Positions 1-6,244 of a stretch of DNA of 6,244 nt are shown piece after piece. The position numbers were made by a program, and so were the translations under genes. The DNA comes from Campylobacterales bacterium. Lineage in GTDB: Bacteria; Campylobacterota; Campylobacteria; Campylobacterales; Arcobacteraceae. Each line of letters opens with the position of its first letter. The first letter of the stretch is position 1. Location: contig JADHTT010000055.1 in assembly GCA_016784825.1 (NCBI GenBank), forward strand, positions 1 to 6,244. The letters run 5' to 3'. The notes under the pieces are model-generated. The model did not search any database, was not told the DNA's origin, and saw only the letters and a list, made by a program, of their open reading frames with translations.

Positions 1-1129
<1,129 letters not shown>

Positions 1130-1144
1130 TTTTATAAATTTCAA

Positions 1145-1387
1145 ATGAAGCTATCTTTAAAACAAGACAATCAGTTTTTAAAGGTTGCTACTATCTCTGT
1201 AGTAAGTACAGTTGTACTTGCTCTTTATATATCTTATCTTGCTTTTGAAAGCAAAAATTCATACACTGTATATTCAACATTACAGATTAAAAAGTCAAAT
1301 TTAAATTATGAAATTAGACAACTTCAATATGAAAATGCTAAACTACAAAAAGAATTCTTAGAATTAAAAAATTTGGAGCCAGAATGA
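1145..1387 (+). CDS. Septum formation initiator (FtsB/DivIC)-like small membrane protein
   Basis: This is an 80-residue protein with the FtsB/DivIC architecture: a short basic cytoplasmic N-terminus, one membrane segment at about residues 13-33, then a probable periplasmic coiled coil at about 43-76 with heptad-like Leu/Ile spacing (NLNYEIRQL, ENAKLQKE), ending in LKNLEPE. The ENAxLQKE...L pattern after a single membrane helix is typical of the septum-initiator family. FtsB and DivIC form part of the divisome FtsQLB/DivIB-DivIC-FtsL complex that controls septal peptidoglycan synthesis; a division role here is inferred from family and shape only. It lies 15 bases after eno with no clear Shine-Dalgarno sequence, and its TGA overlaps the next ATG in an ATGA arrangement. 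The length is close to that of small FtsB-type proteins. FtsL, which has the same shape, is the main alternative. Confidence 0.8.
   Translation: MKLSLKQDNQFLKVATISVVSTVVLALYISYLAFESKNSYTVYSTLQIKKSNLNYEIRQLQYENAKLQKEFLELKNLEPE
1375..1378 (+). promoter_or_regulatory. Shine-Dalgarno GGAG for the AMIN-domain gene
   Basis: A GGAG lies inside the last codons of the upstream gene, 5 bases before the ATG at 1384. Together with the ATGA stop/start overlap it fixes the start of the AMIN-domain gene and suggests translational coupling to the septum-initiator-like gene. Confidence 0.7.
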
Positions 1388-1815
1388 ATCTAGTAAAATT
1401 TATTTTAATCTTTATAGTTGCTATTACTCTACAAGCTAGAGAAAATCCATTTGTTGCTACAGAAGCGTATATTGAAGAGAAGTCAATATTAGAAGAAAAA
1501 TTACAGGAAACTATTAAGCCGTTTGAATTTTTACAGATTGCTTTATATGCACAAAAGAGTATACTGAATATATCAAATCACAAACTTTTTAGATATTTTA
1601 AAATAACAAAAGAGAAAAAGATTGTTTTGGATTATAAGGGTAGTAAAAAAATTATAACTAAAATAGTAAAACCAAAGAGTAATGGTGATATTAAATCAAT
1701 TACTATTGCAGATCATCCTGAAGAAAACTACTTTAGAATAGTTATTCAATACCATAAAAATATCGATAAGCATAATATTGAATATGAAAATAATCTAACA
1801 ACAATTAATTTTTAA
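1384..1815 (+). CDS. Secreted AMIN-domain-containing protein
   Basis: This is a 143-residue exported protein. Residues 1-18 form a signal peptide: a Lys at position 5, a hydrophobic stretch of about 6-15, and a likely signal peptidase I site after LQA, giving a mature N-terminus RENPF. Residues about 30-62 look helical. Residues about 68-143 look like an AMIN domain, with short beta strands (KKIVLDYKG, DIKSITIADHPE, YFRIVIQY). AMIN domains target periplasmic proteins such as AmiC and PilQ to peptidoglycan or the envelope. No amidase or secretin domain is attached, so an envelope-binding or scaffolding role is inferred. The start is supported by a GGAG and an ATGA overlap with the FtsB-like gene. 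From memory, Helicobacter and Campylobacter carry a similar small gene at the same place after eno. The last 11 bases overlap the end of the convergent antiporter gene. Confidence 0.78.
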   Translation: MNLVKFILIFIVAITLQARENPFVATEAYIEEKSILEEKLQETIKPFEFLQIALYAQKSILNISNHKLFRYFKITKEKKIVLDYKGSKKIITKIVKPKSNGDIKSITIADHPEENYFRIVIQYHKNIDKHNIEYENNLTTINF

Positions 1816-2947
1816 AATTATTAACAATTTTAATTACTATCATTCCAATAAATACCTCAATCATTGATGCTAAGATAAAGGCTAAAAAATAGAAGTGTGA
1901 TATAGAATCACTATGATATGCAAGTGTAGCAACTGCAATTAGTAATGTCAATGGCATAGAATGAGATAGTCCAAGAAGTAATGATTGTTTAACTCCATAC
2001 TTTGTAATAAATACACTTGAGCTTATTATTCTAATAAAGAACATAGCTAAGACAATTAACATTGATGTTGATATTAGATTATTAATAAATAAAGATCCTA
2101 TACTAAATGAGCTACCAACCCATATAAAAAATATAGGTACTAACCATCCAAAACCAAAGTGTTCTAGTTTTTTGGGAAGATCAACATTGTGGTTGAAGAA
2201 AGTTGCTATGAAAGACCCTGCAATAAAGGCACCAAGCGCAATCTCTAAATGTAAATAAAGCATAATAGCTATCATAATAAAAAATATTGCCATAGATATT
2301 CTAATATCTTGTTCTAAGTGATCATTTTGGGGCATTAATTTCGTTTTGATTTCTGGATTCCACCATAGGATATATCTAAATAGTTTATATATAATCATAA
2401 TTGTTACAAATACCATTAATAGTAAGGCAAGTGTTTTATATAGTTGTGTCCCCATACCATATTCTAAAATTGCACTCGTAAGTGTAAGTATTATAATAGA
2501 TATAATTTCCCCTATTAAACCTATAGTAATAGCAAGGCTTATCCATTCTTGATCTTTATATTCTTTTTTTAGAGCAGCTAAAAGTCCAATTGATATAAGT
2601 GGCATAGCGATAATAAAGACTTTTGATAAATCAAAATATAGTGTGATAATTATAGATAAAATGTATAATGAAATAATATATTTCATACCAAGCTTAAGAG
2701 TTTCAATTGGTATTTTAATTAGTTTTTGAAGGTCAACTTCTAGTCCAGCTAAAAACATAAGATACAAAAATCCAAGCTCTGCTACTAGTGTAAATATGTA
2801 ATTATCAGATATAAAACCTAAAGATACAGCTATTGAACCTAAGATAATCTCTGTAGGGATTATAGGTAATTTAATTTTTCTAGATATTAGAGGTGATATA
2901 AATATTATAATTGATAATGTAATAATTATTGAGATATCATTTGACAT
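1805..2947 (-). CDS. Cation:proton antiporter, Kef/CPA2 type (Na_H_Exchanger domain only)
   Basis: This is a 380-residue, very hydrophobic protein with about 12-13 predicted membrane segments. The family pattern is clear: PIIPTEIILG at about 28-37, LGFLYLMFLAGLEVDL at 58-73, the region around residues 117-127 before KKEYKDQEW, GLIGEIISIII at 143-153, ALGAFIAGSFIA at 237-248, and PIFFIWVGSSFSIG at 271-284. Relatives exchange K+ or Na+ for H+ in the inner membrane for pH, ion or electrophile-stress control. The protein stops after the membrane domain, so it lacks the cytoplasmic RCK/KTN domain that gates KefB and KefC. By hand alignment, Glu147 takes the place of the acidic ion-binding Asp. The ATG is preceded by AAAGGT with a 9-base spacer and lies 21 bases after the bioB stop, so it is probably the last gene of the topA-led operon. 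The ion carried cannot be read from the sequence. Confidence 0.9.
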   Translation of the reverse strand: MSNDISIIITLSIIIFISPLISRKIKLPIIPTEIILGSIAVSLGFISDNYIFTLVAELGFLYLMFLAGLEVDLQKLIKIPIETLKLGMKYIISLYILSIIITLYFDLSKVFIIAMPLISIGLLAALKKEYKDQEWISLAITIGLIGEIISIIILTLTSAILEYGMGTQLYKTLALLLMVFVTIMIIYKLFRYILWWNPEIKTKLMPQNDHLEQDIRISMAIFFIMIAIMLYLHLEIALGAFIAGSFIATFFNHNVDLPKKLEHFGFGWLVPIFFIWVGSSFSIGSLFINNLISTSMLIVLAMFFIRIISSSVFITKYGVKQSLLLGLSHSMPLTLLIAVATLAYHSDSISHFYFLAFILASMIEVFIGMIVIKIVNNFKN

Positions 2948-2956
2948 ATTTATATT

Positions 2957-2962
2957 ACCTTT
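2957..2962 (-). promoter_or_regulatory. Shine-Dalgarno AAAGGT for the antiporter gene
   Basis: On the minus strand AAAGGT ends 9 bases before the ATG at 2947. It is the clearest ribosome binding site on this strand and supports that start. It lies wholly within the 21-base gap between bioB and the antiporter gene, which leaves little room for a separate promoter. Confidence 0.65.
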
Positions 2963-2968
2963 GTTAGC

Positions 2969-3835
2969 TTATCCATTACAAGATGTTGCTATTGTAAATC
3001 CTCTAGATTGAAGCTCTTGAATATCTTTTGATGCAACTTTTCCAGCTGTTGTAAGATAGTTTCCTACAACAATAGAATTTGCCCCATAATCAAATAGATC
3101 ATATTGTTCATCTTGAAATATGATCTCTCTACCACCTGCAACCATAATTTTATGAGCATTTGGAACCATCTGCCTAACTTGTGTAATTAACTCAAATGCT
3201 TTCTCTCTAGTAATAGAGTTTTTCACTAATGGTAAAGCCTCATTTGGATGGAAAAAGTTAATTGGTACATTCATTGGATTTAGTGATGCAATAGATTTTA
3301 TCATAGATAATCTATCTTCATCACTTTCACCTAAACCAAAAATACCACCTGTTACTAATTTTAGATCTGCTTCATGGACATTTAGACAAGTTTGATATCT
3401 TTCATCCCATGTATGAGTTGTGCAGATCTCTTTGTAAAAGTCTCTTGAAGTTTCTAAGTTATGATTGTAGTTATCAACACCAGCTTTTTTCAATTCTTTT
3501 AGTTGTTCAACAGTAGCCGTTCCATTACAAGCAATAATCTTTAAACCAAGATCAAGCTTTTTTACTGCACTTGCAGCTTCACATACAAATTCAAGTCTAC
3601 TATCATCAAGACCTTTTCCAGCTGTAACTAAACAAAAACCAATAGCTTTATTTTCTCTTGCTTGTTTTGCTTCTTGAACGATATTATCAATAGCTTTTCT
3701 TTTATATCGTTCAATATCTGCTTTATATTTGACACTTTGTGTACAGAATTTACAGTCTTCTTTGCATGTACCGCTTTCAATATTACAAATAGCACATAAG
3801 TATACTTTTTTTGTTTTTTCCATTTTATCTTTCAT
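2969..3835 (-). CDS. bioB: Biotin synthase, short Campylobacterota type
   Basis: BioB is a cytoplasmic radical-SAM enzyme that inserts sulfur into dethiobiotin to make biotin. The SAM-cluster motif CKEDCKFC has Cys24, Cys28 and Cys31 (codons within 3743-3766). Other BioB marks are GFCLV (Cys68), YNHNLETS at 123-130, CTTHTWDERYQTC at 138-150, TGGIFGLGE at 162-170, NVPINFF, VAGGRE, and GANSIVVGNYLTT. At 288 residues it is much shorter than the 346 of E. coli, lacking both the long N-terminal extension and the C-terminal tail. From memory, H. pylori BioB has the same short form and also ends in ATSC plus a residue or two. Three of the four E. coli [2Fe-2S] ligands are replaced (see findings). 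The first ATG overlaps the phosphodiesterase gene by 11 bases and has no good Shine-Dalgarno; the ATG at 3823 (MEKTKKVYL) would remove the overlap and has a weak GAAAG upstream, so it is a real alternative. No other biotin genes are nearby. Confidence 0.95.
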   Translation of the reverse strand: MKDKMEKTKKVYLCAICNIESGTCKEDCKFCTQSVKYKADIERYKRKAIDNIVQEAKQARENKAIGFCLVTAGKGLDDSRLEFVCEAASAVKKLDLGLKIIACNGTATVEQLKELKKAGVDNYNHNLETSRDFYKEICTTHTWDERYQTCLNVHEADLKLVTGGIFGLGESDEDRLSMIKSIASLNPMNVPINFFHPNEALPLVKNSITREKAFELITQVRQMVPNAHKIMVAGGREIIFQDEQYDLFDYGANSIVVGNYLTTAGKVASKDIQELQSRGFTIATSCNG

Positions 3836-4349
3836 ATTTCATAGTTTGTGTTTGCCAGACTTTATCTTCTGGTTTTTTATAATTATACTCTATAATATAT
3901 TCATTTGACGTAATTTCTAACAATACACATTCGGTTAGATTTTTATTTCGTGCACATATTTCACCTGGATTGATAAACAATGTTCCATTTATAAAGTTTT
4001 CTTCAAACATATGAGTATGTCCTGAAATTACAATATCTGTATCCCCATTTAGATAAAATGGCAAATGCATTAGTTTAAATGTGAACTCTTTAATTTTAAA
4101 GTAATATGGTTCTTGTTTGATCTTATATTGATGAGAATATTTTATTAAGTTGTGATCATTATTACCAAATACACTAACATATGGTAAATTTGAATTTTGT
4201 AGAAGATCAAGATTTTCTTTGATTTCTAAATCACCAGCATGTATTATATATGCAATATCTTTAGATTTTAGATGCTCTATAGCTTCATATGTAAGTGTAC
4301 TTTTTCTATGACTATCAGAAAGTACACCAATTTTAATACTATTTATCAT
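3825..4349 (-). CDS. YfcE/MJ0936-type metallophosphodiesterase
   Basis: From the ATG at 4349 the protein has 174 residues, normal for small calcineurin-like phosphodiesterases of the YfcE family, which hydrolyse phosphodiester or phosphomonoester bonds at a two-metal site in the cytoplasm. The metal-binding set is visible in order: SDSH (Asp12, His14), HAGD (Asp40), GNND (62-65), His95 in LMHLP, and GHTH (His111, His113), followed by NPGE. GNND replaces the usual GNCD or GNHD, and LMHLP replaces the common HGH, so it is somewhat divergent. The frame stays open upstream to an ATG at 4442, but those 31 extra residues are Lys/Gln-rich, lie entirely within topA and precede the natural first strand KIGVLSDSH, so the later start was chosen. 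It overlaps topA by 11 bases and bioB by 11 bases. The physiological substrate is unknown. Confidence 0.87.
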   Translation of the reverse strand: MINSIKIGVLSDSHRKSTLTYEAIEHLKSKDIAYIIHAGDLEIKENLDLLQNSNLPYVSVFGNNDHNLIKYSHQYKIKQEPYYFKIKEFTFKLMHLPFYLNGDTDIVISGHTHMFEENFINGTLFINPGEICARNKNLTECVLLEITSNEYIIEYNYKKPEDKVWQTQTMKYER

Positions 4350-6244
4350 CTTCTTTTTTTGTAGTTTTCTTCTTAGTGGTCTTTTTTGCAGTTGTTTTTT
4401 TTCGTCCACCTCTACTAGTTGGTTGATTTTTGATGATTTCATTTACCTCTTCTATTGTAAGGGCTTTAATTTGTTCCTCTTCTAAATCTTTTGGTAATTT
4501 AAAGTTTTTCTTTTTTTGTTTTATATAAGGACCATATCTTCCTATTAGAAGTTGTGTCTCATGATCTGGAAAATCTTTTAATAGAGCTTTAGCTTTAGCT
4601 TCACTCATCTCTTTAATTACTTCGTTAGCACGAGAAAGTTCAATAGTATATGGGTCATCTTCTTTTAGACTAAAGTATTCAGTTTTAATCTGAAGATATG
4701 GACCAAATCTACCAATATTAACTTTAATATCATTTCCATTTTCATCTTCTCCTAAAACTTTTGGCAGTTGTAATAATACAAGAGATTCTTCTAATGTGAT
4801 TCTATCTACACTAATTGTTTTTGGAATACTTGCAAACTTTGGTTTGATCTCTTTGCCATCTTCATCTGTATCATCTTTATGTCCAAGTTGAACAAATGGA
4901 CCATACTTACCAACAGATGCAAAAATTCTTTTTGAAGTTTTAGGGTCTATACCAACTTCTCTAGCTTCTGCAAATTTTGCTCTAGGTGCATTTTCTAATT
5001 TATCTTCGATTGCTTTATCAAAATCACCATAGAATTCTTGCATTACAGTTTGCCATGCAATTTTACCTTCGGCAATATCATCAAACTCTTCTTCTACATG
5101 TGCTGTAAATCCTAAATCTACAATATGTGGAAAATGCTCAACTAAGAAGTCATTTACAACTTCTCCAATAGGTGTAGGTGCTAGTTTTTTATCTTCAGTT
5201 TTAATTATATAATCTCTAGCTTGAATAGTAGATATTGTTGGAGCATATGTTGATGGTCTTCCAATACCTTCAGATTCTAATTTTTTAACAAGACTAGCTT
5301 CTGTATATCTAGCAGGTGGTTTTGTGAAGTTTTGTTCTGTCTCAAGATTTTCAAGGTCCAAAATTGTACCTTGTTGTACTGATGGTAAAAACTTTTCTGT
5401 ATTATCTAAGGCTGCTTCTGGATTGTCACTACCCTCTGTATAAGCTTTCATAAATCCAGCAAATACAATTTTATTACCCTTGGCTTGGAATTCAAACTCT
5501 TGATTTTGACCTGCAATAATCCTATAAGTTGTGTTTGCAATAACTGCTTGTGCCATTTGTGTAGCAATAGTTCTTTTCCAGATTAAACTATATAGTTTAT
5601 ATTGGGCATGATCTAGATAATCTCTAACATCAGATGGCTTAAGAGCAAGGTTTACAGGTCTAATGGCTTCATGTGCTTCTTGTGCACCTTTTGCCTTACT
5701 TTTGTAGTGTCTAGGTTTACTTAATGCATATTCTGCACCATATTCAGATTCTATAACCTCTTTTGCCATAGTTGTTGCAGTATTTGATAAGTTTACACTA
5801 TCTGTTCTCATATATGTAATAAGACCACCAGTATGTCCTACTACATTAATACCACCTTCATATAGTTGTTGAGCTACAATCATAGTTTGTTTTACAGAAA
5901 AACCAGCTTTTCTACTTGCCTCTTGTTGTAAAGTAGAAGTTGTAAATGGAGCAGCAGGATTTCTTTTACTATTTTTCTCTTCAACATCCTCTAGAAGATA
6001 ATTACCAGCTTCACAAGATGTTTTAATTTTAGTTGCTTCATCTTCATTTTTTATCTTTTTAGCTTTTCCATTGATTTTTGCTAATTCAGCTTTAAATTCA
6101 GGATCTTTAAAATCTAGTTTAATTTTCCAAAATTCCTCTGGATTAAATGCTTTGATCTCTCTCTCTTTATCAACAATAATTCTAACTGCTACACTTTGAA
6201 CTCTACCAGCACTTAGACCAAATCTTACCTTTTTCCATAATAGT
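4339..6244 (-). CDS. topA: DNA topoisomerase I (type IA), 5'-truncated by the window edge
   Basis: Topoisomerase I relaxes negative supercoils by transient cleavage of one strand through a 5'-phosphotyrosine. The frame is open from the right edge to TAG at 4339-4341 and gives 634 residues; the ATG at 5883 is internal. Upstream of it, reading in from the edge, are GLSAGRVQSVAVR and TSTLQQEASRK, both hallmark TopA blocks. The catalytic Tyr sits in GLITYMRTDS (codon 5812-5814), followed by AKGAQEAHEAIRP and PPARYTEASLVKKLE...GIGRPSTYAP. The TOPRIM domain, roughly the first 130-150 residues, is outside the window. The C-terminus carries three repeats with cores GKYGPF (4894-4911), GRFGPY (4696-4713) and GRYGPY (4525-4542), typical of topoisomerase C-terminal repeats. 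A Lys/Thr-rich tail (4342-4410) follows. No Cys4 zinc finger is present in the visible part. It is the first visible gene of the minus-strand operon. Confidence 0.97.
   Translation of the reverse strand, partial: LLWKKVRFGLSAGRVQSVAVRIIVDKEREIKAFNPEEFWKIKLDFKDPEFKAELAKINGKAKKIKNEDEATKIKTSCEAGNYLLEDVEEKNSKRNPAAPFTTSTLQQEASRKAGFSVKQTMIVAQQLYEGGINVVGHTGGLITYMRTDSVNLSNTATTMAKEVIESEYGAEYALSKPRHYKSKAKGAQEAHEAIRPVNLALKPSDVRDYLDHAQYKLYSLIWKRTIATQMAQAVIANTTYRIIAGQNQEFEFQAKGNKIVFAGFMKAYTEGSDNPEAALDNTEKFLPSVQQGTILDLENLETEQNFTKPPARYTEASLVKKLESEGIGRPSTYAPTISTIQARDYIIKTEDKKLAPTPIGEVVNDFLVEHFPHIVDLGFTAHVEEEFDDIAEGKIAWQTVMQEFYGDFDKAIEDKLENAPRAKFAEAREVGIDPKTSKRIFASVGKYGPFVQLGHKDDTDEDGKEIKPKFASIPKTISVDRITLEESLVLLQLPKVLGEDENGNDIKVNIGRFGPYLQIKTEYFSLKEDDPYTIELSRANEVIKEMSEAKAKALLKDFPDHETQLLIGRYGPYIKQKKKNFKLPKDLEEEQIKALTIEEVNEIIKNQPTSRGGRKKTTAKKTTKKKTTKKEDDK

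Noticed and set aside
1806..1820. Inverted repeat as a bidirectional terminator between the converging operons
   Set aside because: The stem is entirely A/T with about one central base, so a hairpin would be short and unstable; it is not called as a terminator.
2346..2552. 68-residue open frame on the plus strand
   Set aside because: It lies wholly antisense within the membrane antiporter gene, has no ribosome binding site of note and resembles no family; its hydrophobic Ile-rich composition reflects the opposite strand.
4342..4410. T-rich low-complexity stretch as a terminator or repeat element
   Set aside because: It is explained by Lys/Thr codons of the TopA tail on the minus strand, and no GC-rich stem accompanies it.
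4350..4442. N-terminal extension of the phosphodiesterase from the ATG at 4442
   Set aside because: The 31 extra residues are low-complexity Lys/Gln/Arg-rich, are encoded within the topA tail in another frame, and come before the natural first beta strand; the ATG at 4349 gives a normal-length protein.
5881..5883. ATG at 5883 as the topA start
   Set aside because: The frame continues to the right edge and encodes conserved TopA blocks (LSAGRVQS, STLQQEASRK), so this Met is internal.

Overview
The window comes from an AT-rich bacterial chromosome, most probably a member of Campylobacterota close to Arcobacter/Aliarcobacter. Three things point there: the very low GC content; the order enolase, small FtsB/DivIC-like protein, AMIN-domain protein, which from memory follows recA in Helicobacter and Campylobacter; and a short biotin synthase of the type I remember from Helicobacter pylori. 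The genus is an inference. No RNA gene, mobile element, CRISPR array or phage gene was found, and no gene-free stretch exceeds about 25 bases.

Layout: bases 1-1815 hold three plus-strand genes in a tight operon. These are the 3' part of eno (its beginning lies outside the window), a single-pass coiled-coil protein of the septum-initiator type, and a secreted AMIN-domain protein whose ATG overlaps the preceding stop by 4 bases. Bases 1805-6244 hold four minus-strand genes read towards the first group, in transcription order: topA (its beginning lies past 6244), a YfcE-like metallophosphodiesterase, bioB, and a Kef-type (CPA2) cation:proton antiporter. topA overlaps the phosphodiesterase by 11 bases, the phosphodiesterase overlaps bioB by 11 bases, and the antiporter begins 21 bases after the bioB stop. 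The two groups collide tail to tail, their last genes overlapping by 11 bases with no recognisable GC-rich terminator between them.

Functionally the plus-strand group joins a glycolytic/gluconeogenic enzyme to two envelope proteins that probably act in division or peptidoglycan work. The minus-strand group is a mixed housekeeping run: DNA supercoiling, a phosphoesterase, biotin synthesis without other bio genes, and ion/pH homeostasis. These genes appear to be grouped for compactness rather than for one pathway.

No wholly new system is evident. The most interesting point is bioB: by hand alignment three of the four ligands of the E. coli sulfur-donating [2Fe-2S] cluster are replaced, including the Cys188 position, which is Val here, while other cysteines are present. 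Smaller points are a Glu at the expected acidic ion-binding site of the antiporter, a topoisomerase I whose visible C-terminus has a Lys-rich tail and no zinc fingers, and poly-A tracts at the topA/phosphodiesterase junction where the two reading frames are both open.
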